20,889 nt of DNA from Akkermansiaceae bacterium UBA2367. GTDB lineage: Bacteria; Verrucomicrobiota; Verrucomicrobiia; Verrucomicrobiales; DEV007. A program made the position numbers and the translations under genes. Positions 7,401 to 14,903 of the stretch are shown here, piece after piece; position 1 is the first letter of the stretch, and each line of letters opens with the position of its first letter. The stretch lies in the NCBI GenBank assembly GCA_002344525.1, contig DDTJ01000025.1, positions 8,385 through 29,273 on the forward strand, written 5' to 3'. The notes under the pieces are model-generated. The model was not told where the DNA came from. It was given only the letters and a program-made list of their open reading frames with translations, and made no database searches.

Positions 7401-8210
7401 ATGAACAAAGCGACCTTCATCGTATGCGCCGTCGCAACGGCGATCCTCCCGGCACCCGCCGTCCTCGCGGGAGACTGGGGCAAGGCCCCCGCAGGCAAAA
7501 GCCCCATCGAGGAATGCGCTGATCTCGGCGGCGAGATCAGCATCGGCTACGACACCGACTACGTTTTCTATGGCGTCCGTTTCGCCAAGGACAGCGTGTG
7601 GGTGGATGTGAACTACACCTTCGATGACTTCGCCGTCCCCGTCAAAGTCGGCGTGTGGTATCTCAACGCGGTCAGCGGTCCCGCAGTCTACGACGAACTC
7701 GACGTCTACATCGATTTCGCCCTCGGCACCTTCGCCGGATTCGACTTCAATGTCGGCTACTATCATTACACCCTCCCCGAACTCGGAGGCGGCTTCGGCT
7801 ACGGGGAGGCCTACCTCGACATCTCCCGGAGCCTCGGCTTCGTCGATCTCTCCTACAGCGCGATCAAGGCCTTCGGAAGCAAGGCCACGTCGGCGGGGTG
7901 GTTCCACGAACTCGGCCTCGAGCGGACCATCGAACTGACCGACGCCGTCTCGCTCATCCTCGGCGGCGGGGTGGGCTACAGCGACGGCTACTACGACGGC
8001 AACACCTACGGCCTGCCCCGCGACTCGGGATGGAACCACTACTATTTCAAAGCCTCCCTCCCGATCACGCTGAACTGCCGCACCACACTAACGCCCTACA
8101 TCGGCTACAACGGGGCGACCCGCGGGATGATCGCCGACGGCATCGACGTCGGCCTCGGCCCGCAGTCGGACATCCTCCACGGCGGCGTCTCGCTGACGGT
8201 GTCGTTCTGA
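7401..8210 (+). CDS. TorF-family putative outer-membrane porin
   Basis: A 269-residue protein started at the ATG at 7401, where a clean signal peptide begins (MNKATFIVCAVATAILPAPA, cleavage after VLA before GDWGK). The mature part is an alternation of amphipathic strands rich in Tyr, Gly and Asp (for example GYDTDYVFYGVRF, FDFNVGYYHYTLPE and LILGGGVGYSDGYYDG) and ends in Phe, the usual signature of a BAM-assembled beta-barrel. The opening GYDTDYVFYGVRFAKDSV matches the pattern I recall for TorF/Gcw_chp family proteins. Predicted location is the outer membrane; the transported solute is unknown. It stands alone, divergent from the oxidoreductase operon and convergent with rpsT. The longer reading from 7353 is unlikely because it would push the signal peptide inward. 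Confidence 0.85.
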   Translation: MNKATFIVCAVATAILPAPAVLAGDWGKAPAGKSPIEECADLGGEISIGYDTDYVFYGVRFAKDSVWVDVNYTFDDFAVPVKVGVWYLNAVSGPAVYDELDVYIDFALGTFAGFDFNVGYYHYTLPELGGGFGYGEAYLDISRSLGFVDLSYSAIKAFGSKATSAGWFHELGLERTIELTDAVSLILGGGVGYSDGYYDGNTYGLPRDSGWNHYYFKASLPITLNCRTTLTPYIGYNGATRGMIADGIDVGLGPQSDILHGGVSLTVSF

Positions 8211-8225
8211 TATCGGGTTTGTGGC

Positions 8226-8339
8226 GGACGCCTCGGCGAGGCGTCCCTACCATGAACCGGCATTCTTCCGGGGATCCGGTAGGGACGGCTGGCTCAGCCG
8301 TCCGTCGCCGATCCAGCGGCGGGGACTTGGAAAGTCCCC
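8226..8339. repeat. Cluster of three GC-rich hairpins
   Basis: Three near-identical designs lie in a row: GGACGCCTC-GGC-GAGGCGTCC (8226-8246), GGACGGCTG-GCT-CAGCCGTCC (8283-8303) and GGGGACTT-GGA-AAGTCCCC (8321-8339). Each has an 8 or 9 base stem and a three-base loop. The first two are also joined by GTCCCTACC/GGTAGGGAC (8243-8251 and 8278-8286), so the pair forms a larger symmetrical unit. None is followed by a T-run, so they are not classical terminators. They resemble dispersed hairpin repeats I recall from Verrucomicrobiota and Planctomycetota. Confidence 0.7.
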
Positions 8340-8350
8340 CTCCCTGCAAG

Positions 8351-8376
8351 AAAAAACCCTGCCATTCGGCAGGGTT
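8351..8376 (-). terminator. Rho-independent terminator of rpsT
   Basis: Read on the minus strand, AACCCTGCC-GAAT-GGCAGGGTT forms a perfect nine-base stem with a four-base loop (8355-8376), and the transcript then runs into T residues (six A on the plus strand at 8351-8356). It lies about 40 bases after the rpsT stop. The A/T composition would not serve the plus-strand porin gene equally well. Confidence 0.88.
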
Positions 8377-8417
8377 CATGGCCTCCCCACCCGGATGGAG
8401 GTGGTTGGAAAACAAGC

Positions 8418-8690
8418 TCAGGCCTTCGCGGCGGCCGGCTTCAGCTTGGCGGCGAGGCGGCTTTTGATGCGGTCGGCGGTGCGCTTGTGGAGCACCCCGC
8501 TCTTGGCGGCTTTGTCGGCGGCGGAGGCGGCGAGATTGTAGGCGGACTGGGCATCGGCCGAGTCGCCCGAAACGACGGCGGCAAGGGCGCTCTTGCGCGC
8601 CGCTTTCACTCGAGCCTTGACGGCGCGGTTGCGGGCGGTGCGGGTCTTCGTCTGACGGACGCGTTTGAGGGCGGACTTGGTGTTGGCCAT
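8418..8690 (-). CDS. rpsT: 30S ribosomal protein bS20
   Basis: A 90-residue, very basic protein. MANTKSALKRVRQTKTRTARNR at the N terminus and the all-helical Ala/Lys-rich remainder are diagnostic for bS20, which binds 16S rRNA early in 30S assembly. Length is normal. The C-terminal tail (AAKLKPAAAKA) is Ala/Lys-rich as in other high-GC bacteria. The gene is monocistronic: its own promoter candidate lies at 8725-8752 and a strong terminator at 8351-8376. No Shine-Dalgarno sequence precedes the ATG, unusual for a highly expressed ribosomal gene but in line with its neighbours here. Confidence 0.97.
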   Translation of the reverse strand: MANTKSALKRVRQTKTRTARNRAVKARVKAARKSALAAVVSGDSADAQSAYNLAASAADKAAKSGVLHKRTADRIKSRLAAKLKPAAAKA

Positions 8691-8724
8691 CGGATACTGG
8701 TTGTTCGGAAAATCGGAAGCGGCG

Positions 8725-8752
8725 AGCTTACTCTCGATTCCTGTTCCGTCAA
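8725..8752 (-). promoter_or_regulatory. Candidate sigma-70 promoter of rpsT
   Basis: On the minus strand TTGACG (8752-8747) and TAAGCT (8730-8725) are spaced 16 bases apart, which would start transcription near 8718 and give a leader of about 28 bases before the rpsT ATG. The -35 matches 5 of 6 consensus bases, the -10 fewer. This is the best pair in the intergenic region, but no direct evidence is available. Confidence 0.5.
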
Positions 8753-8897
8753 GCGCTTCCGGAAAAAGTTCCTTTCGCGCGTTTCGCCTTCAATCCGCTG
8801 CGCCCAAAACGGCACTCCCCTCACGCGATCAAGCCCCCCCGAAAGTGGTAGATGCCGAAGGTCGATTTCCGCTAGAATCCCGGCGTAGACTGATGCC

Positions 8898-11800
8898 GTG
8901 AAAACCGAGACCCCCATCCCGATCCATTTCTTGGCCTTCATCGCCTTCGCCCTCGGCTGCGCGGGCGTCGTCCGCGCCGAGCCCGAAACCGTCCTGCAAT
9001 GGAAATTCGACGGCGTCGAGGAGGCAGGTGACTGGCAGGGCAGGATCGGAAAAGGCGACGGCAAGGCCGAAGGTCCGCGCACCCCGCGCTACCCCGGCTT
9101 CGACCGCGAGAACAAGGCCGGTTATTTCCAGGACAAGGAAGCCTTCCTCGTGGTGAAGGACCACGAGCGCGGCGGACCGGCGAACCTGCGCTTCGGCCTC
9201 GGCGAGACCTTCGCCTTCGAGGCTTGGGTGAAAGTGAAGGAGCTGGCGAACGGCGAGATGTCCTATCTGATCGGCAAAGGCCGCCACGGGAAGCTCGGGG
9301 CCGATCTCGGGGAGAACAATCAGAACTACGCGATCCGGCTGAAGGGCACGGCGGGCGGAGCGGAGGTCGGCTTCCTTTTCACCAGCATCGACCCGGCCAA
9401 CGGCAACAAGCGCGACTGGCACCGCTGGTGGAGCAAGGCCACGGTCCCGACGACGGGCTGGCACCATGTGGCGGTGGTCTACACCTTCGGGAAGAAGGAC
9501 AGCCTGCGCGTCCTCATCGACGGAAAGGCGACCGACGGCGTCTGGGACACGGGAGGGGCCACGGACCTCGGCCCGGTCACGGACGTGGACGACCTCGTCA
9601 TCGGCACGGGCTACAAGCGGGCTGCGGGCGAGTCCTTCACGGGCTGGCTCGACGACCTGACCCTCTATCGCGGCGCACCCGACCCTGTCGAGTTGGAGTC
9701 GCGCTACTCCTACAGCCCGCCCCCGCCGCCGGTGACGCGCGAGATGGTCCCGGCGGGCAAGGTGCTGGTGCAGATCAGCGAGAAGGGCGTGCCCGAGGCC
9801 AACTCCTGGCCCGAGGAGCCGGAGGTCACGGAGCTCTACCGCGAGGAGGTCTTCGGATTCTTCGAATGGCCGCAGAAATACATCTCCACCGGGGTGCGCG
9901 GCGACCGGGCCATGCCCTCGCACTTCCGCGCCTCGGCCGTGGTCACGCTGCCGAAGGGCAAGCACCGCCTCCTCCTCCGCAGCCGGGGGGCCGCGAAGCT
10001 GCACATCGACGGGAAACGCCTCTTGGAAAATCCCTTCCCCAGCCCCGACACGGGCGGCCATGGGGTGCTCGCCTCGCAGGACACCTACCTCGATCTCGGC
10101 CCCGACTTCCGCTTCGTCCCTCCCGGCAACCGCGAGGCTTGGTGCGAGTTCGAATCGCAGGGCGGCGAGCATTTCGTCATCCTCGAAACCATGGTCGGAG
10201 GCGTCGCGGGCAAGAGCAAGCGCCGTCCCGAGTTGGGCGAGACCGTGGCCGCGATCTCCTTGGAAGGCAGCGAAAGCTGGTCGCTCCTTTCTCCCGGCGA
10301 GCGCCATGTGTCCTACACCGACGAGGGCTGGGCCGCCTACGAAGCCGAACGCCGCGCTTGGCTCGACCAAGTCAACACCGAGGCCCGCGCCGCGAAACGC
10401 GCCGAGACCGCCCCGTATTGGGCGGCGCGGCGCGAGGCGGCGCGCAAGTGGCTCGCGAAGGTCGATCCGGTCGAAGTCCCTGCCCTGCCCGAGGGCTTCC
10501 CAGCCCGCAACGCCATCGACCATTTCCTCGCCGACCACATCGTGAAGGCGAAGGCCGAGGCGGACGCGGCCCACGCCGCGAAAGTCGATTACTTCAAAGA
10601 GGTCAAACCCCTCCTCGAAGCGAAATGCTACAGTTGCCACCAAGGCGGCAAGGCCAAGGGCGACCTGCGCCTCGACCAGCACGCCGCGGCCTTGAAGGGC
10701 GGCAAGTCCGACGGTCCCGCCATCACGCCCGACAACGTGGACGGCAGTTCCCTGATCTACCGCATTGGCCCCGACGCGGGCGACGACATCATGCCGCCGA
10801 AGGGCGAGACCTTCACCGCCGAGGAGGTCGCCCTGCTGACCCGCTGGATCGAGGAGGGCGCGCCTTGGCCACAGTTCGACGTGGACCGCTTCGAGCTGAC
10901 GCCTTCCGCCGACGACTTGACCTTCCTCCGCCGCGCCTTCCTCGACACCGTGGGTGTGCCGCCGAGCGAGACGGAGATCGAGCGCTTCCTCTTCGACCCC
11001 GAGGACACTCGGCGTTCCCTCGTCATCGATCGCCTTCTCGCCGATTCGCGCTGGGCCGACCACTGGATGGGGGTCTGGCAGGACGCCCTCGCCGAGAATC
11101 CCAACATCATCAACCCGACCTTGAACAACACCGGACCCTTCCGCTGGTGGCTGCACGAGTCCCTCCTCGACAACAAGCCCGCCGACCTCTTCGCCACCGA
11201 GCTCATCCGCATGGAGGGCAGCGAGCGCTTCGGCGGCCCCGCCGGCTTCGCCACCGCCTCGCAGAACGACGTGCCCATGGCCGCGAAGGGAATGATCGTC
11301 GCCGGAACCTTCCTCGGCGTGGAGATGAAATGCGCCCGCTGCCACGACGCGCTCGCGCATTCCTGGAAGCAGGAGGATCTCTTCCAGCTCGCCGCGATGC
11401 TGAAGGAGGAGTCCATCAAACTGCCCGAATCGAGCAGCGTGCCCATGGACCGCATCCACCAGACCGGACGCGCCCCGCTCATCGAGGTGACCTTGAAACC
11501 CGGCACCGAGGTGCAGCCCGCCTGGCCCTTCCCCCAGTTCGCGAAGGAGGAGAGCGCCGCCCTGCTCGCCGAGCATCCCGACGACCCGCGCGACCGCCTC
11601 GCCGTGCTCATCACCGCGCCGGAGAACCGCCGCTTCGCCCAAGTCATGGTCAACCGGCTCTGGAAGCGCTTCATGGGACGCGGGATCGTCCCCAGCGTCG
11701 CCGACTGGGAGAAGACCGAGCCTTCCCATCCCGAGCTGCTCGAATGGCTCGGCCTCGAACTGGTGCGGCAGGACTACAACCTCAAGGCCATCGCCCGCCT

Positions 11801-12611
11801 CATCCTGAACTCGCACGCCTACCAGCGGGCCGTCGATCCGCTCCTCACCGAGCCGAGCCCGCTCTTCATCGCCCCGGCCCCGCGCCGCCTCGGGGCCGAG
11901 CAGATCGTCGATTCACTCTTCGCCGCGACGGGAGCGCCCTTCGAACTGGAGGAGGTCAGCCTAGACCTCGACAGCGTGCGCGCCTTGGACAACTCCATCA
12001 CCCTCGGCAAGCCCCGCCGCGCCTGGATGCTCACCTCGACCTCGAACGAGCGCGACCGTCCCAGCCTTTCGCTGCCGCGCATCCAAGCGGTGGCGAGCCT
12101 GATGGAAACCTTCGGCTGGCGCGGCGCTCGGCAGGATCCCATCCACGAGCGGGAACTCGATCCGAACGTGCTCCAGCCCGCCATCCTCGCGAACGGCACC
12201 ATGGGCGTGTGGCTCACCCGTCTCAGCGACAAGCACGGCACCACCCACCTCGCCCTCGAAGCGCAGTCGCCCGAGGAACTCGTCGAGCGACTTTTCCTGC
12301 GTCTCCTCACCCGCGAACCCAGCGCCGTCGAGAAGGAGCGCTACGTCGCCCTGCTCGCCGACGGTTTCGAAAGCCGCGTCGTGCCCGAGGACAAGCGCCC
12401 CGTCGAGGCGAAGGGCAAGCGCGAACCGGTGCGCTACGTCACTTGGTCGAACCACCTCGACGGTGCCGCCAACACTCTCGCCACGCAGAGAGAAGAGGAA
12501 TCCCGCCGAGGCGACCCGCCGACCAAGGCTCTCAACGAAGACTGGCGCACGAGGATGGAGGATGTCCTCTGGGCCATGCTCAATGCGCCGGAGTGGATTT
12601 ATACTCCCTGA
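8898..12611 (+). CDS. Exported LamG / PA14-like / PSCyt1 / DUF1549 / DUF1553 cytochrome protein
   Basis: A 1237-residue protein with a GTG start. The ATG six bases upstream is out of frame and stops at once. A signal peptide (residues 1-27, ending VVRA) directs export. Domains in order: LamG/concanavalin-like fold (about 30-270), a PA14-like segment (about 285-450, with HRLLLRSRGAAKLHIDGKRL), a coiled Ala/Glu-rich stretch, PSCyt1 with the heme c motif CYSCH (577-581), DUF1549 (about 665-850) containing a second CxxCH (CARCH, 812-816), and DUF1553 (about 905-1235). The two CxxCH motifs point to a periplasmic or surface c-type cytochrome. This family, with DUF1501 next door, is expanded in Planctomycetota and Verrucomicrobiota and is often guessed to act on polysaccharides; no activity is known to me. 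The following DUF1501 gene is 211 bases downstream. Confidence 0.93.
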   Translation: MKTETPIPIHFLAFIAFALGCAGVVRAEPETVLQWKFDGVEEAGDWQGRIGKGDGKAEGPRTPRYPGFDRENKAGYFQDKEAFLVVKDHERGGPANLRFGLGETFAFEAWVKVKELANGEMSYLIGKGRHGKLGADLGENNQNYAIRLKGTAGGAEVGFLFTSIDPANGNKRDWHRWWSKATVPTTGWHHVAVVYTFGKKDSLRVLIDGKATDGVWDTGGATDLGPVTDVDDLVIGTGYKRAAGESFTGWLDDLTLYRGAPDPVELESRYSYSPPPPPVTREMVPAGKVLVQISEKGVPEANSWPEEPEVTELYREEVFGFFEWPQKYISTGVRGDRAMPSHFRASAVVTLPKGKHRLLLRSRGAAKLHIDGKRLLENPFPSPDTGGHGVLASQDTYLDLGPDFRFVPPGNREAWCEFESQGGEHFVILETMVGGVAGKSKRRPELGETVAAISLEGSESWSLLSPGERHVSYTDEGWAAYEAERRAWLDQVNTEARAAKRAETAPYWAARREAARKWLAKVDPVEVPALPEGFPARNAIDHFLADHIVKAKAEADAAHAAKVDYFKEVKPLLEAKCYSCHQGGKAKGDLRLDQHAAALKGGKSDGPAITPDNVDGSSLIYRIGPDAGDDIMPPKGETFTAEEVALLTRWIEEGAPWPQFDVDRFELTPSADDLTFLRRAFLDTVGVPPSETEIERFLFDPEDTRRSLVIDRLLADSRWADHWMGVWQDALAENPNIINPTLNNTGPFRWWLHESLLDNKPADLFATELIRMEGSERFGGPAGFATASQNDVPMAAKGMIVAGTFLGVEMKCARCHDALAHSWKQEDLFQLAAMLKEESIKLPESSSVPMDRIHQTGRAPLIEVTLKPGTEVQPAWPFPQFAKEESAALLAEHPDDPRDRLAVLITAPENRRFAQVMVNRLWKRFMGRGIVPSVADWEKTEPSHPELLEWLGLELVRQDYNLKAIARLILNSHAYQRAVDPLLTEPSPLFIAPAPRRLGAEQIVDSLFAATGAPFELEEVSLDLDSVRALDNSITLGKPRRAWMLTSTSNERDRPSLSLPRIQAVASLMETFGWRGARQDPIHERELDPNVLQPAILANGTMGVWLTRLSDKHGTTHLALEAQSPEELVERLFLRLLTREPSAVEKERYVALLADGFESRVVPEDKRPVEAKGKREPVRYVTWSNHLDGAANTLATQREEESRRGDPPTKALNEDWRTRMEDVLWAMLNAPEWIYTP

Positions 12612-12634
12612 TCCTCCTACTCATACTCCTCCTC

Positions 12635-12744
12635 TTACTCTTACCTCCTTACTCCTTACTCCTTACTCCCCCGCTCCACTCGCTCCCCCGCTCCCATCCC
12701 GCTCCACCCACCGCCATCGAGTAAGAGTAAGGAGGTAAGAGTAA
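12635..12744. repeat. 20-base inverted repeat in a pyrimidine/purine-biased spacer
   Basis: The arms at 12635-12654 (TTACTCTTACCTCCTTACTC) and 12725-12744 are perfect reverse complements, 70 bases apart. The left flank (12612-12712) is almost all C and T in short tandem words such as CCTTACT and CCCCCGCTCC. The right side is almost all A and G. Pairing continues past the right arm with one bulged A. The spacer between the cytochrome and DUF1501 genes (12612-12822) holds no other feature I recognise apart from a second A/T-rich run at 12760-12800. Confidence 0.65.
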
Positions 12745-12822
12745 AGAGTAAGAGCCTCCAAAAAGAATACCTTTTACCTGTCACTTTTCACCTTTTACCA
12801 CGGCCAAAGGCCGCGCCCAGCC

Positions 12823-14100
12823 ATGAATCGCAGAACCTTCCTCCAACACACCAGCCTCCTCGCCGGCGGTGCCGCGCTCTCCCCCCTCGCGGCCTCGACC
12901 TCGCTTCCGAACCTCCCCAAAGGCAAGGCCGAGCATTGCATCTTCATCTGGCTCGGCGGAGGCATGGCCCAGATCGACACCTTCGACCCCAAAGCCAAAG
13001 GCAATTCCAAAGCCGACCCCAAAGTCTCCGGCTCGGAATACGACTCCATCGACACCGCCGTTCCCGGCGTGAAATTCTGCCAGCACCTCGGACGCACCGC
13101 GAAGCTCGCCGAGCGCCTCACCGCCGTGCGCACCGTGAACCACCACCTCGTCGACGAGCACGCCTTCGCCACCAACTTCGTCCACACCGGACGCCTCATC
13201 AGCGGCAGCAGCACCTACCCCTCCATCGGCTCCATCGTCGCGCACGAGCGCGGCGCGGCCGATCCCTCCGTGCCCGCCTACATGCTCATCGGCTACCCGA
13301 ACGTGAGCCGCGGCCCCGGCTTCCTCGGAGCGAAGGCTGGCTTCGTCTACCTCACCGACACCGAGAGCGGCCCTGCCGGCTTCTCGCGCCCCGCCGGGGT
13401 CGATCCCGCCCGCGCCGCCCGCCGCGAGGAACTCCTCCAGCCCCTCGCCGGCCGCATCCCCTCCGAATCCCTCCCCGCGCAATACCTCGAAGCCCAGCGC
13501 GAGGCCCTGCGCCTCGCCGGACCGGACTTCATGCGCCACTTCGAACTCTCGAAAGAGCCCGCCGACCTGCGCAACCTCTACGGCGGCGAGTTCGGGCAGC
13601 GCTGCCTCCTCTCCCGCCGTCTCGTCCAGGCCGGGGTGCGCTTCATCGAAGTCTCCCACAACCTCAACTTCATCAACGGCACCGGCTGGGACACCCACAA
13701 CGAAGGCCAGCAGAACCAGCACCTTCTCATCCAAGAGCTCGACATCGCCCTCTCCGCCCTCATCATCGACCTTGAGGAAAAGAAGCTGCTCGACAAGACC
13801 CTCATCGCCATCGGCACCGAGTTCGGCCGTCCCGCCTCCTACGACGGACGCGGAGGGCGCGGGCACCAAGGCACCGCCTTCAGCCTCGTCCTCGCGGGCG
13901 GCGGCTTGAAGCATTGCGGCGCCTACGGCGTCACCGACGAGCTGTCGAAGAACATCCTCGACAAGCCCGTCTCCATCCCCGACTTCCACGCCACCATCCA
14001 CGCCGCCCTCGGGATCGATCCACGGAAGGACATCTACGACACCACCCGCCCGGTCCCGATCACCGATCAGGGGACGCCGATCGCGGAGTTGTTTGGGTAA
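12823..14100 (+). CDS. Tat-exported DUF1501 (sulfatase-like fold) protein
   Basis: A 425-residue protein with a twin-arginine signal at once after the start (NRRTFLQ at residues 2-8, then a hydrophobic stretch to about 25). The body has the DUF1501 pattern: CIFIWLGGGMAQIDTFDPK near the N terminus, then GTGWDTHNEGQQNQH and TEFGRPASYDGRGGRGHQGTAF, which in the alkaline-phosphatase-like fold carry the Asp and His metal ligands. Length is normal. It almost always follows a DUF1549/DUF1553 cytochrome gene in PVC bacteria, as here, and the two probably act together outside the cytoplasm. The substrate is unknown. It ends eight bases from the convergent toxin gene, with no terminator between them. 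Confidence 0.93.
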   Translation: MNRRTFLQHTSLLAGGAALSPLAASTSLPNLPKGKAEHCIFIWLGGGMAQIDTFDPKAKGNSKADPKVSGSEYDSIDTAVPGVKFCQHLGRTAKLAERLTAVRTVNHHLVDEHAFATNFVHTGRLISGSSTYPSIGSIVAHERGAADPSVPAYMLIGYPNVSRGPGFLGAKAGFVYLTDTESGPAGFSRPAGVDPARAARREELLQPLAGRIPSESLPAQYLEAQREALRLAGPDFMRHFELSKEPADLRNLYGGEFGQRCLLSRRLVQAGVRFIEVSHNLNFINGTGWDTHNEGQQNQHLLIQELDIALSALIIDLEEKKLLDKTLIAIGTEFGRPASYDGRGGRGHQGTAFSLVLAGGGLKHCGAYGVTDELSKNILDKPVSIPDFHATIHAALGIDPRKDIYDTTRPVPITDQGTPIAELFG

Positions 14101-14108
14101 GAGAGAGG

Positions 14109-14537
14109 TCAATCGAGCGGATGCCGCCAACGAAGGCCGGGAAAACGACCGAAACCGCGGTCGGCAGTGATCCATTCGCAACCCCATTCGATCGCGAGCG
14201 CGGCGTGGTAGGCGTCCAGGACGAGATTGCCCTTGGCTTCCGCTTTCCCGCACAGGCTCGTGAAGATCGACCAGTGGTTCGGCCCCGGCGCGAGGAGCTT
14301 AACCTCGTCCCGGATGCGGAAATCCTCGACGTAGCGGATCGCCTCCCGCAACGGGGTCGGTTTCTCGAAGATCTTGGGATGCGTGATGATGCGCAAACAT
14401 CCGCTCAAGGCGAGGTCCGACACCGCCACGCCGGACGGTTCCGCCATCGCCGCCTCCAGCCAATCCTTGTATTCGGAATGCCGCTCGGCGTCCTCGCGAT
14501 GGGCGTAGACGAGAAGGTTGACGTCCAGCAGGATCAT
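14109..14537 (-). CDS. vapC: PIN-domain toxin of a VapBC-type pair
   Basis: A 142-residue PIN ribonuclease, expected to cut RNA and to be held inactive by the antitoxin encoded just before it. The metal-binding acidic residues are in place: Asp5 (MILLD), Asp108 (LVLDAYHAA) and Asp126 (TADRGF). The second position, normally Glu, appears to be Asp41 in the SDLALSGCLRIITHPKIF segment, a conservative change. That segment is typical of the VapC subgroup ending in a WRHPLD tail. The ATG overlaps the antitoxin stop by four bases (ATGA, 14534-14537), and a GGAGG four bases before it gives one of the few Shine-Dalgarno-like sites in the window. The RNA target cannot be predicted. Confidence 0.9.
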   Translation of the reverse strand: MILLDVNLLVYAHREDAERHSEYKDWLEAAMAEPSGVAVSDLALSGCLRIITHPKIFEKPTPLREAIRYVEDFRIRDEVKLLAPGPNHWSIFTSLCGKAEAKGNLVLDAYHAALAIEWGCEWITADRGFGRFPGLRWRHPLD

Positions 14538-14776
14538 CGGCCCTCCATCGTTTCCAGCAGCGATCCCGAAGAGCTGAGGTCCACTCCCGGACGGACGCCC
14601 GTTCCGCGGTAGGTCAGGAGCGGCCGCACCCTCCCTTTCCGAGCGGGCTTGGGCTTCGCCGCGAGCACTTCACGCAGAGCATCCTCGATGACCTCCCCCA
14701 AAGTGCAGGAGCGGGCAAGCGCCGCCGCCTTGGCCCTCTCAAGAAGCGAATCCTGAATCGAGATGGTGGTTCTCAT
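14534..14776 (-). CDS. vapB: Ribbon-helix-helix antitoxin of a VapBC-type pair
   Basis: An 80-residue protein. MRTTISIQDSLLERAKAAAL followed by a short helix is a ribbon-helix-helix DNA-binding domain. The basic, Pro-rich C terminus (KPKPARKGRVRP onward) should wrap the toxin active site. The start is the ATG at 14776; an ATG four bases upstream is out of frame. It comes first in the pair, so the antitoxin can be made ahead of the toxin. A near-consensus promoter with a perfect palindrome lies directly upstream, consistent with autorepression by the toxin-antitoxin complex. The -10 is so close that the mRNA is likely leaderless. Confidence 0.88.
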   Translation of the reverse strand: MRTTISIQDSLLERAKAAALARSCTLGEVIEDALREVLAAKPKPARKGRVRPLLTYRGTGVRPGVDLSSSGSLLETMEGR

Positions 14777-14783
14777 GCATCAA

Positions 14784-14812
14784 ATCATACGGATAACACA
14801 TCATGATGTCAA
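14784..14812 (-). promoter_or_regulatory. Near-consensus promoter and palindromic operator candidate of vapBC
   Basis: On the minus strand TTGACA (14812-14807) and TATGAT (14789-14784) are exactly 17 bases apart, nearly a perfect sigma-70 promoter. A perfect 12-base palindrome, ACATCATGATGT (14798-14809), covers the end of the -35 and half the spacer, the place where an RHH autorepressor would bind. The predicted start point (about 14777) is next to the vapB ATG at 14776. Confidence 0.82.
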
Positions 14813-14903
14813 GATAACGGCAACAGGACTTCCGAGCCCCTTCCCCTTGAACCCTCCCGACTATCGGGTTATCTTATCGTTTTACCGATCTCCACCATCT
14901 CCG

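Noticed and set aside
8829..11816. A 995-codon frame on the minus strand opposite the cytochrome gene
   Set aside because: It is a shadow of a real high-GC gene. The plus strand carries a signal peptide, heme motifs and family domains, whereas the minus-strand product has no recognisable motif and low-complexity Gly/Val/Asp composition.
9224..12724. A 1166-codon plus-strand frame inside the cytochrome gene
   Set aside because: It is the +2 frame of the same gene, dominated by Arg, Pro and Gly as expected from high-GC third positions.
12781..14253. A 490-codon minus-strand frame over the DUF1501 gene
   Set aside because: It is antisense to a gene with a Tat signal and family metal-site motifs. 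The product is Gly/Val/Asp-rich and featureless.
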